This document shows, piece after piece, positions 54,391-64,000 of a stretch of 64,000 nucleotides of DNA (the stretch's first letter is position 1; each line of letters begins with the position of its first letter). Location: contig OY997645.1 in the NCBI GenBank assembly GCA_963921795.1, forward strand, positions 30,011,963-30,075,962, written 5' to 3'. Under the pieces are notes generated by a model. The model was not told the DNA's origin. It did not search any database and saw only the letters and a program-made list of their open reading frames with translations. This stretch comes from Nannobrachium achirus (lineage: Eukaryota > Chordata > Actinopteri > Myctophiformes > Myctophidae). A program made the position numbers and the translations under genes.

Positions 54391-54971
54391 GTGAGTGTGT
54401 GTGTTTTTTTTAATCCAGACTTTTATTCTTTTCACAACTGTAACATTTTGCATTTTGCTGTGCAATTTAATTGATGTTAGACACTCAGTGTGATTTTTGA
54501 TTACAACAAATTAAGAATCATAAGGCCCGAGTGTAAATATATAAGCCTACACACCCTAGAAAGCTTGTCTCCACATAAATAATTCGCATTCAAAGCCAGG
54601 GCCAAAGTGCATAGTCTAGATCTCTCTGATAATCTTTTGGGTCATTGTCGTTTTTCAAGGAGTGGTTCCATCAAGTAGCCTACTATCGTGTTTGTTGAAA
54701 TGAAGCACGTGTATATATACTCCTTTATACGTGCTGTTCTTTTGTTGTACAACTTTTCTTCTTAATCTTTTAATAGCTATTTAAAAAACTACAGAGAAAT
54801 GTCCATCCTACTACAACACAGCATTCATGATTTGGAATCAAACCAGGCTGCTGCAGTACTGTGTCTACTGTCTACTATGGGAGCAATGTTGTAACCTGAT
54901 TCTAATTAAAACATCATCTATCATGAGGGCAATTTAGGGCCTATAATATAGGGCCCAGATTTCCCTTGTGA

Positions 54972-55024
54972 AAGAAAAGTTAAAGGATAATATAGAGGCC
55001 CTATATTATCCTTTAACTTTTCTT
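54972..55024. repeat. Perfect 24-bp palindrome with 5-nt loop
   Basis: 54972-54995 is the exact reverse complement of 55001-55024; loop AGGCC. Confidence 0.95.
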
Positions 55025-55954
55025 GACAGCTTTCTGGTCCTGAAACAAAATGTTAAGTTTCCAAGTGGAAGTTGTAAATGTCAGAGGCCTTTGATCTGCT
55101 CTAACTAACAGCTTTTAAAAACAGGATGTCCCCTGGAAATGGACTCAGGGCATCACAAGTTATTTTCCTGGGGAAATTGTGAATCCTAAAGTGCACAATG
55201 GAGAAACTGGAATGAAACATAAGCTACATTCTCACATTCTTCGCTACTTATAGGCCCCAAAATAACTTGATGACTATGACCCGACTGTAAATTTTATTGT
55301 CTTTATCTCTGCCGTGAGCTTTGGGAGTGCACTTCTTGGCCAGGCAGAATGTTGGTGATGTACTGTAGATTACTGTATGTTTTAAACCCTGTTTGTGTGT
55401 GTGCAGTGCAGACTAGAGCTGATCTCGCAAACTACTGATCAGTGCAAAATGTGTCATGCATGCTGCCAGTAAGCCAAGGTAGTCACTCCATCCCAAATGT
55501 TGCAATTCAACCTATACCAGGCCAACCCCCTATACATTACAACTCTTTGAACCCTAGGTTGTACAATCCAAATTCCCTTTTCCCTGCATTCCTTGGATCA
55601 TGAAGCAACTCCCCATATACAGTAGGCCAGCCACTGCCACACACAGGCCACACATATCTCCACTTAACAAGGTTTTCCTCCATTCTTTATTTTCTTCAAA
55701 AGACACTTTATACCAAAACTCACACAAATTGCTACATATTATCTCTGGAGTCATACACTAAACATATATCTTACAGATTTTTAATATTCCATACTGTTTG
55801 GCTATAACTATAATATCACTTATGAGCATTGAATGTTTCTTGGTCACTTTATGTATATATTCTTCTTTTTATTGTGCCTTGCTTTTTAGACTGTACACAA
55901 CAGTAGTCTTTTTTTTTTCTTCTTACTTTGTAACATGTAACCTATAACTGCTGA

Positions 55955-56013
55955 TCTGCCTCTGGGCAACTGAATTTCCCCTGTGGGATAATAAAGGTAT
56001 CTATCTATCTATA
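55955..56013 (+). mobile_element. Retroposon 3' tail
   Basis: 'tgaatttcccctgtgggata' followed by 'ataaaggtatctatctatct' is a common end of fish non-LTR elements. Only the tail is recognisable. Confidence 0.6.
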
Positions 56014-57068
56014 ATTGGCTTGGGGCGGGCATTGATTGAAATAACCTTTTAAATATAGGCTTATTTATTTTAAATATGTATGCTTATTAATTAGATGAGA
56101 CAAGACATACATTTTCTGTTCAACTAGACAAATACATAATTATCTTCCCATTTGGTAAGGAAACCGTATATCTTTTGTCTCTTGCTGTCACTTGGACAAC
56201 AAACCCCATTCTCAAAACCTGCGTTGTCTCGTTATTAGCAGTGGTTAAAAAGTAACCCAGTACAGTGCGTAACGGGTACTGGTCACACACAGGACCATTG
56301 ATATGCAGATATGCAGCCACAGCCATTCTTCTATTAATTTGCGCCTTTACACTCTGCATCTTTGTCAGACGGTCTGAATGGTTTTTGATCAACTCTCTGA
56401 CTGAGGGATCTGTTCTAGATTTCCATCTTGAACATTATCAGGCTGCTCTCATACGGTAGCCAATCCGTTCGCCCTATTTTTTTCCTGCCGACCTCACACT
56501 CACCACGCTGACCGCTCGGTGGGGCGGTTTTTGTATACTTGCATTTGATTTACTGAGGACAAGATGAGAAATAAGTTGAGGGTTAGACACTTTAGAGTTG
56601 TCAGCCATGCGAGCCAGCCACTGCAGATTAGGACCTAAACTCTGTATAAAATAGCTAATATGACATGAAGAGTGGTGTAAAGTACAATTTTTATTTTTTT
56701 TATTTTTTACTTGAGTATTTCCAATACTTCTACTTCTACTCCACTAAATCTCAGATCCAAATATTGTACTTTTACAATTATTCGAAAACGTAGGTTTTAA
56801 CCGTTTTACCTAGGTTACGTTTAGGAATACCAGGCAGTTCTACCAAATAGACGCCCGAGGCGAACAGCTGGGAGGGCTTACAGAATGGTATCCTTTCATA
56901 CTACAGATTCTGCTTACAGTAGAATCTGTAGTATATGACATGGCCCACATTCAGCACAACTGACTTTTTACAGAAAATAAACTTGTGAAAATAGATGGTT
57001 ATGGCTATGGAAAATAAAACATCTTCTTAAATCTACTTAAAATAGATTACTCAGACAGTTTAGCTACC

Positions 57069-58433
57069 AAATGGCTAATGATGCAGTTGTTAAGTAGAGC
57101 ATTAGGCCTACAATTAAGTTTTGGTTATGCTAATTAGTTGGGCAGAGCCACTGGTTAAAAAAAAGAAAAGAGAGAGACAAAAAAAAAACTGCAAAAATCG
57201 GCGATTTCAATGGCCGCTTTCAAGATGTTTTGGCCATTATGATTGATGAATTATTATGATTATGATTTCTATGAATATCACATCATTTGAAAGCTTACAT
57301 TCTGTACTTTCATAATCTGCAAAAAGCAGAAAAAAGACCAACGCCCCCTTGTGCCCTAAAGCACTGTACTTGGTCACAAATGTAAAATGGAAGAAGCTGT
57401 TTTGGGGTGGAATGTCTTCCTTCTTAGCCTACTGGCAGTATGCATGCCCCACATAGGCACAGACAGGGGCAAAAATATAGTCTTTGCCTTCTGTGAGTCC
57501 TGTCAGGCTGCTGAAGACAACTATCAAAGTAAACACACACAGATCATTTTATAACTTATGATGATGTAACTTTCATCAGCAGAAGTGGAAAGCCAAAGTG
57601 AAAAATGTAAATGCTCTAGTCAGGAAATGCAACGACTCTTAACTCATGGTAATGATAGTGAGATTAGTTATCCTATTATGCTTAAGTTTTTCCATCCATG
57701 GTTGGGAGAAGTGTGTAGCCATTCCGGGTCTACAGCAAAGGGGGTGTGTTAAATGGCTAATGATGCAGTTGTTAAGTAGAGCATTAGGCCTACAATTAAG
57801 TTTTGGTTATGCTAATTAGTTGGGCAGAGCCACTGGTTAAAAAAAAGAAAAGAGAGAGACAAAAAAAAAAACTGCAAAAATCGGCGATTTCAATGGCCGC
57901 TTTCAAGATGTTTTGGCCATTATGATTGATGAATTATTATGATTATGATTTCTATGAATATCACATCATTTGAAAGCTTACATTCTGTACTTTCATAATC
58001 TGCAAAAAGCAGAAAAAAGACCAACGCCCCCTTGTGCCCTAAAGCACTGTACTTGGTCACAAATGTAAAATGGAAGAAGCTGTTTTGGGGTGGAATGTCT
58101 TCCTTCTTAGCCTACTGGCAGTATGCATGCCCCACATAGACACAGACAGGGGCAAAAATATAGTCTTTGCCTTCTGTGAGTCCTGTCAGGCTGCTGAAGA
58201 CAACTATCAAAGTAAACACACACAGATCATTTTATAACTTATGATGATGTAACTTTCATCAGCAGAAGTGGAAAGCCAAAGTGAAAAATGTAAATGCTCT
58301 AGTCAGGAAATGCAACGACTCTTAACTCATGGTAATGATAGTGAGATTAGTTATCCTATTATGCTTAAGTTTTTCCATCCATGGTTGGGAGAAGTGTGTA
58401 GCCATTCCGGGTCTACAGCAAAGGGGGTGTGTT
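57069..58433 (+). repeat. Near-identical tandem duplication, 682-bp period
   Basis: Copy 1 57069-57750 and copy 2 57751-58433. Both start AAATGGCTAATGATGCAG and end AAGGGGGTGTGTT. By eye they differ only in one base of an A run and one substitution (ATAGGCACAG versus ATAGACACAG). No open frame of note. Confidence 0.95.
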
Positions 58434-58657
58434 GTTATTGAATTTGTGTAAGCTGTGTGAGCACATGTTTACATCACAGCCAAAACCAGTTACGCACAAG
58501 TATGCTCACTGACGTGAAGAGATACTTGCTCACACAATGCATATTCAGATACACATTACATACATGTGCACTCTGATGTCATCTCGTACTCAGAATTAGT
58601 TCAGCGTGCATGCGTGTGTGTGTATGTCATGGAAACATTAGATGAAAGTCAGAAACT

Positions 58658-58670
58658 GTTGCTAGGCAAC
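58658..58670. promoter_or_regulatory. Perfect X-box-like (RFX) palindrome
   Basis: GTTGCTAGGCAAC is a fully symmetric RFX-type X-box. No gene start is recognised nearby, so function is only a possibility. Confidence 0.3.
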
Positions 58671-58925
58671 ATCTTTGCCATATATGGTGTTATTTTTTCT
58701 CTCTTACACATTCACCCGCTCTCTGACAATATCAGCTCTGTCTGTCCCTGACATTTGAATGTTATTAGATGTAAATGCCTGCAAATAACTGCTCGACCTT
58801 CATTAACACACATTTTATAAATAACCCCCCCCCCCCACACACACGCACACACACACACACACAGTCGAAAATGTATGAGAAAAAAGAAAATGTACGTGAA
58901 AAAGAAAATGTTATGTAATTGTGTC

Positions 58926-59007
58926 TGAATAATCCCGTAAGGGATGGGCTGCGAAAGGCAGCCAGACACGAAAATAAATCATTCATTCATTCATTCATTC
59001 ATTCACA
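58926..59007 (+). mobile_element. Retroposon tail ending in (ATTC)n
   Basis: 'aataatcccgtaagggatgg' and 'gccagacacgaaaataaat' lead into seven to eight ATTC units, the pattern of a non-LTR retroposon tail. Confidence 0.55.
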
Positions 59008-59282
59008 GTCTAGTGAAAACTTCGTATTTTCCCCTGAAATACCTTGAGACATAGACAGTGGAACAAAAAACAAAGGAAAATGTTGATAAGAAGAGAAAAT
59101 ATGAAGAACAAAAAGTGCCTTTTACAGAGGAACGTTTGATTTATGCTTGATCACTCACATGATCCACAATGCTAAATTGTTTCCCCCAACATTCATTATA
59201 CGAATTCCCACACATTGATCCCACTCCCTGACATGGTGCGCACAAACAGAACTTCTTACAAGTAGTCACAGTATAGGCGGAT

Positions 59283-59960
59283 ACAACTTACAATTTAGGC
59301 ATTTAGCAGACGCTCTTAATCCAGAGTGATTTACAATAGCAAGGTAATACATCAATATACATCAACATCAATATATCAAATGCATAGAAATAGTAATCTA
59401 AGAAAAACATAGGTAGACCACCTATTCAGTAAAAACTTTATAAATAACCCAAAAATGCTATCTATGCTATAAATTACACAATGGTCATTGGTCATTGAGG
59501 GTAGGCAAGTGCTACGATAAGTGCTATGGGCTACGGTGGAGTCTGAAGAGGTGAGTCTTCAGATGACGGCGGAAGCTAGGGAGTGAGTCTGCCGTTCTAA
59601 AGTGCAACAGGGAGTTGATTCCACAGTTTGGGGGCCAGGAGGGCAAAGAGTCTAGTAGGACGAGTGGATCGTTGTCCGGGGTTTTTAAGCGAGGGTTCTG
59701 TCAGCATCCCTGTGTTAGCTGATCTGAGTCAACGGGTTGGGGGTAGGGTTAGGGAGACATGTGAGAATTGAGTCTGGTTGAAGACCAATCGTGCCGCAGC
59801 ATTTTGGATCAGTTGGAGAGGCTTAAGGGCACATAGCGGGGGGGACCAGTGAGGAGAGAGTTACAGTAGTTGAGTTTTGATATGACTGATGTTTGCATGA
59901 GGAGCTGGGCTGACTCCTGGGTGAAGAAGGGTCTGATCCTACGGATGTTAGAGTGTGAAC
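59283..59960. repeat. Dispersed fish repeat ('ttagcagacgctctta' family)
   Basis: Contains 'ggcatttagcagacgctctt', 'gagtgatttacaatagc', then 'gaggtgagtcttcagatgac', 'gttgattccacagtttgggg' and 'gaccagtgaggagagagtta'. I recognise these as a widespread interspersed repeat of teleost genomes; its class is uncertain. Boundaries are approximate. Confidence 0.6.
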
Positions 59961-60223
59961 CTACAGTCTACTCTAGGCCCTAGGCTACTGTAACAGTTAA
60001 GGCCGAGGCTATTTGCTTTGCTTGAGCATTGAAGAGCCAAGCCAATGCAAAGGGATGTGGTTTCATAAAAGCAAGATTTGAGAAACATCTCTACTGTGTG
60101 TAGATCTTAAAACACCTGAACAAATACAGCTTGTATTCATATTGTTTCCTCCTGTAAGTCATAATAGTTGCCTGACAGGTTTTCCTTACACACACATGCC
60201 CGAATACACACGCACACGTCACT

Positions 60224-60227
<4 letters not shown>

Positions 60228-60286
<59 letters not shown>
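60228..60286. repeat. (AC)n microsatellite
   Basis: Pure AC, about 58 bp. Confidence 0.95.
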
Positions 60287-60290
<4 letters not shown>

Positions 60291-60594
60291 CTGCAGCCAG
60301 GTTGCATAATAATCAAGAGGAATTTGTCAAGTACACAAAAGAAAGAACATTGGGAGGGTAGAGGACGAGCAGGGGCGGATCTAGGTCTCTACTAGATTGG
60401 GGGCTTAGCCCATCCCCATGCCTCTTAGCTCGGCCAGCCGGAGCCCCTGAACTTTGACTTTGCAATTATTGCACATACTAGGTATAGCCTTAATGCAATA
60501 ATATCATTTCAGAATTGAAATAAAATTGTCCCTTTGATTTTGGGGAGTAGTTCCATGAGGGACTATTGGGAAGTACTTTCAACAGAAAACAGAC

Positions 60595-60672
60595 AGACAC
60601 ACACACAGACACACACACGCACGCACGCACGCACGCATGCACGCACGCATGCACGCACGCACACACACACAC
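60595..60672. repeat. (AC)n/(ACGC)n/(ATGC) compound microsatellite
   Basis: AC with CAGA interruptions, then ACGC units with two ATGC variants, then AC. Confidence 0.93.
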
Positions 60673-60952
60673 TGACTTAATTTACCTACTATTTGGGTGA
60701 CATCGCTACATCGCGAATCTATTGGAATTTACATGGATTTTAGTTTGGTCAATTGAAGATGACAGGTACATACAAGGTTAGTAGGCTATACTGTAACTGT
60801 ATATTTTAAATGATGTAGGTAGCCTATTGATGAACAGTCTGTCCAAGGCGAGAGACGCACACTTCCACAAACACGCATCAGGCACGCTCTCTTTCTCTTT
60901 GTGAGAGGGGTGGGGCCGAGCAGCTGTGCTCAGAAGTTCTGTCTGACTCGGT

Positions 60953-61132
<180 letters not shown>

Positions 61133-61209
61133 CAGGCTGGCCCATGCTGTGCATGTTGCGTTGTTACATTATTATATAGGCTGCATTTATTTTTTTTGAT
61201 TGGTGGCTT

Positions 61210-61300
61210 TGGATAAAACCAGAGCCCCTGGTTGTCCCAGGTTCGATCCCAGGTCAGGGTAGCAATATTGATCAGTGTCCCTGAGCAGGGGTGCTTTGGG
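61210..61300 (+). mobile_element. Fragment of the tRNA-like SINE of 23465-23640
   Basis: 'accagagcccctggtt', B box GGTTCGATCCC, 'gtagcaatattgatcagtgt' and 'ccctgagcaggggtgc' match the head and middle of the SINE in srprb intron 6. The element is broken off after that. Confidence 0.75.
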
Positions 61301-61879
61301 ATTTTCTTTTCAGGGCGGACGGTCATTTATTGACGCCACGTGCACCGTACACACGCGCACGCGCCTAGAGGCTATTTAGAAAGAACGGATCTCAGCACAT
61401 CTAATGGTGGGAAAACTATGTTTTCTAGTCTTAATTACATGTGCATTGTTACTTAATATTTTATCTTCTAGTTTCATTTAATTCAATTAGAAAATACAGG
61501 CTACAGCGCTGTAGCTTTGAACGAATCTCAAACCGTAGCCTACATACCACATAATGGAGCCATGTACGTATGTATGAGGACACACACACATGCATGCAAT
61601 CACCGCTGGATGGGTGTTAAAGTATCCATATGAATAGGGTACTTGGGCTTGGGAATCTATAGGGGGATGCGCTGCAGACCATGCACTGGTAAACCTGGTA
61701 AACTTGTTACGCAAATATAGCCATTTCATTAGATAGGCTATATGGCGCGTCGTCACTCGAATCTATGGGGACGCATTCTAGCATGCACAGCACTGTTCCG
61801 TGCCGTCCGTGTGCGTGCGTGCATGTGGGAAATATATTGGCCACACGGCGTCCGGTCACGTCCGACCTCGAAAGCACTA

Positions 61880-61993
61880 CTGTCCCTGAGCAAGAATCTT
61901 AACATCTAATTGCTCGCGCGCTCCTTGTGGGCAGCGAATCAGCTGGGTTGGGCTGAAAAGACTGAACTTCCCTCATGGGAGTAAATAGGTATC

Positions 61994-62035
<42 letters not shown>
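61880..62035 (+). mobile_element. 3' part of the same SINE, with (ATT)n tail
   Basis: 'tgtccctgagcaagaatctt', 'ctccttgtgggcagcgaatc' and 'agctgggttgggctgaaaa' match the SINE body at 23560-23640; it ends in an ATT array (61993-62033). Confidence 0.8.
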
Positions 62036-62036
<1 letters not shown>

Positions 62037-62530
62037 CCTATCGTTAAATCGGTCCACGAAGCCGAGGTCCTAGGGCTGGTGTACACGACAAATTTCCAAA
62101 CCCCGCTGTGTGTTCCCTGGGGGCGTGAAAAATAAGGGGGTGGGCTCTACATGTCCTCTGGGACCCCATCTACGTATGGACACCACTTGTTCGCCCATCC
62201 GTCTTACGGATGCTTTTTTATTCCATTTTATTTGTTTTAGGGTCCTATCTTGCAGTTCAAGCCTATTTCCACAGGGTGGCAGGCTACTTTCCCAACCTAC
62301 TGGAGGTGAACATGCAGGGGCGTCAATTGGGTATGGCAAGCTATGGCAGCTGCCATACCTTGGCTACAGGGGGGAAATAATTAAATGTACTTTTCATCGT
62401 GCCTGTTGCTAATTTCATTTATTTATTTCATAAATATTTTTCATCACAATTGGGTTTGTGGGGAGCCATCCCTGCTTCAAGCTGTCACAGCATGGCACCA
62501 ACACTTCAAACTAGTTAAAAAACCCAATAC

Positions 62531-62577
62531 AGCAGATCTACAAGCACCTCACAGATCTACAAGCACCTCGCACATGC
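62531..62577. repeat. Two direct half-copies of the hairpin-family arm
   Basis: AGCAGATCTACAAGCACCTC followed by a second CAGATCTACAAGCACCTC in direct orientation, so it cannot fold like the other copies. Confidence 0.75.
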
Positions 62578-63116
62578 CAGGGACAGAGTAGGTTGGCCTG
62601 CATAAGCCTTGCTGTCAACACACCAAGCCAGGTGTGGTCAATTAGTGCCTTCTTTTGATCAGTGGCTTCTGCTTGATGAGTGGCACCAGTCTGTCTTTGT
62701 TCCCTGGTCAGTCAAGTTCACTGGGAGAGAATGTTTCAGATCAGTGCAAGTGTATTTGTTTTCCATTTGGACTTACTGTGTTTTGTTGGTACAGTATGCG
62801 TGCGACTAACTAATATTTCTGATAATTCCAATTTGTTTGTTGTTTAATTAGCCGGATTGTGAATGCCCTGCATTTTTCTTTCATCTTTAGAACCACACGT
62901 GTGTAACAAAACAGAGTGGTGATCATTTGGTGTGGGTGAAGAGAAGAAAAACATTTCATTAAAGGAGTAGTTCACCCCCAAAGTGACTTTTTTTCTATTG
63001 AACTCAAGTCTCCATGGCGTGAGTAATACATTGAAAAAATAAGTCATTTTGGGGGTGAACTACTCCTTGAATGTCAGTTTTGTGGTGTTTTGACTGGACA
63101 CCCTGAGGATATTGCC

Positions 63117-63117
<1 letters not shown>

Positions 63118-63182
<65 letters not shown>
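63118..63182. repeat. (AGAC)n microsatellite
   Basis: About 15 AGAC units preceded by two AGAT units. Confidence 0.95.
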
Positions 63183-63183
<1 letters not shown>

Positions 63184-63228
63184 GAATTGTAGGCCTTGCA
63201 TTTATTTGACTTGGTTCCAACAGATGGC

Positions 63229-63295
63229 GAAAATAGCTAATCTTCAAGCTCACAATGCCTCACTGTTTGGACAAAGAGTTGAGGCGTTACATTTT
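63229..63295. repeat. Decayed copy of the hairpin family
   Basis: The left arm GAAAATAGCTAATCTTCAAG then CTCACAATGCC is recognisable. The right side retains only a GAGGCGTT stretch. It immediately precedes the intact copy at 63309. Confidence 0.5.
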
Positions 63296-63308
63296 GTAAA
63301 ACACGGCC

Positions 63309-63389
63309 TTGTGAAAATAGCAGATCTACATGCTCACAACACCTCACAGCGCAGGGCGGCGTGAGCATGTAGATCTGATATTTTCACAA
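63309..63389. repeat. Foldback hairpin of the AGATCTACAAGC family, intact copy
   Basis: Arms of about 29 bp with one mismatch: TTGTGAAAATAGCAGATC then TACATGCTCAC, paired with GTGAGCATGTAGATC then TGATATTTTCACAA. Both arms share the family-deviating CATGC/GCATG pair. Loop GC-rich. Confidence 0.9.
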
Positions 63390-63542
63390 TTTCTGCCCCT
63401 AATATTTAATTTATAATTTTAAAAGTATTAAAAAGTCCTTAAATTGTCTCTTTAGAAATGTGCAGATAGCCTCTGTATACTGTTGAGTGGAAAAACAATG
63501 TTTCACATTAAGCTAAACATTTGGGACCACCCAAGATCATTT

Positions 63543-63648
63543 GGAGACCCCTCTAGGGGTCCCATAGTTGAACCACTGACTTATAAGGGGAGTATGGAGA
63601 CCCCTCTAGGGGTCCCATAGTTGAACCACTGACTTATAAGGGGAGTAT
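63543..63648 (+). repeat. Tandem duplication, period about 53 bp
   Basis: GGAGACCCCTCTAGGGGTCC through TTATAAGGGGAGTAT occurs twice in direct succession. The GTTGAACCACTG inside resembles a hAT MITE end. Confidence 0.9.
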
Positions 63649-63847
63649 ATGAGGCTGGATCCGTCTGGAACACTGCACTAGGCTCTCGCCAGCTCTGTAG
63701 CTCTCCACACTTGAACAGTTGTGTCCTTAAATTCAATTATAATAATTAACCCCTGTATATACGGGCAATAGTTTTACATGACTTTGTGTACACAGCCAAT
63801 AGTTTTACATGAACATGTCTAGGCTTTAGTACTGTACTGCCTCGTAT

Positions 63848-63950
63848 AGCCCAACAGAGCCCAGCACAGAACAGCACAGCCCACCAGAGCCCAATAGAGC
63901 CCCCCAGAGCCCAACAGAGTCCAGCAAACCTAAGTCCAGCCCAGTCCTGC
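63848..63950. repeat. Degenerate GAGCCCAACA minisatellite
   Basis: About ten imperfect 10-bp units of the type AGAGCCCAACAG/AGCCCACCAG. The minus-strand frame through it (Gly-Leu-Cys-Trp-Ala repeats) is not believed to be coding. Confidence 0.75.
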
Positions 63951-64000
63951 CGAGTAGGAGTATAGACCGGGGAAAGGGGGTAGTTAGATGACTCCACCAG

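Larger units (their letters stand above)
54391..57068. other. Presumed intron of the ITPK-like gene
   Basis: No kinase-domain exon was recognised. It contains a perfect palindrome (54972-55024), a retroposon-like tail with (ATCT)n near 55960-56013, and a possible hAT-MITE fragment near 56670-56770 ('tacttctactccacta'). Confidence 0.5.

Noticed and set aside
56120..56392. 90-residue minus-strand frame in the presumed ITPK intron
   Set aside because: No family recognised, no conserved motif, no supporting splice sites.
62070..62339. 89-residue minus-strand frame
   Set aside because: No recognisable domain and no conserved context.

Overview
The window is a gene-sparse, repeat-rich stretch of vertebrate nuclear DNA, almost certainly from a teleost fish. 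The evidence is: split genes with GT-AG introns; full vertebrate orthologue structures (collagen XXVI, SRP receptor beta, WDR53, NEU3-type sialidase, latexin/RARRES1 family, mitochondrial EF-G1, an inositol-trisphosphate 3-kinase); very long (AC)n/(GT)n microsatellites; tRNA-derived SINEs; and many short hAT-like non-autonomous DNA transposons typical of fish. I could not fix the species. No prokaryotic features, CRISPR arrays or intact autonomous transposons were seen.

Layout. 2.8-18.9 kb, minus: the 5' seven coding exons of a col26a1-like gene (signal peptide, EMI domain, coiled coil, first collagen stretch). Its 3' part lies left of the window, and its 12.3 kb intron 3 is full of microsatellites and MITEs. 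20.5-24.3 kb, plus: complete srprb, seven exons. 26.0-27.3 kb, minus: complete wdr53, two coding exons, tail-to-tail with srprb. 30.6-32.6 kb, plus: neu3-type sialidase, three exons. 34.0-39.0 kb, plus: a secreted latexin/RARRES1-family gene, seven exons. It is interleaved on the opposite strand with gfm1 (35.2-47.8 kb, minus, 18 exons). 47.8-53.3 kb: intergenic, with a large foldback element and tandem duplications. 53.3-54.4 kb, plus: the large first coding exon of an inositol-trisphosphate 3-kinase-like gene. No later exon was recognised up to 64 kb. That stretch holds a 682-bp tandem duplication, SINE pieces and long microsatellites.

The exon models were built by hand. For every gene the reading phase was checked across each junction, and all junctions used agree (gfm1 sums to 748 codons, srprb 278, wdr53 407, latexin-like 294, sialidase 525).

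The genes do not form one pathway. They cover ER protein targeting (srprb), mitochondrial translation (gfm1), ganglioside turnover (sialidase), extracellular matrix (col26a1), inositol phosphate signalling (ITPK) and a latexin-type putative inhibitor. The gfm1/latexin nesting matches the arrangement I recall from mammals.

The most unusual material is non-genic. (1) A dispersed family of about ten short foldback hairpins shares an arm core AGCAGATCTACAAGCTCAC, shows paired (compensatory-looking) arm changes, and repeatedly sits inside different hAT-like MITEs. (2) A composite repeat occurs in two opposite copies carrying a minisatellite in which nearly every unit has a perfect CArG box, CCATATATGG. 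(3) Several perfect long palindromes with 1-5 nt loops are present. (4) There is a near-identical 682-bp tandem duplication.
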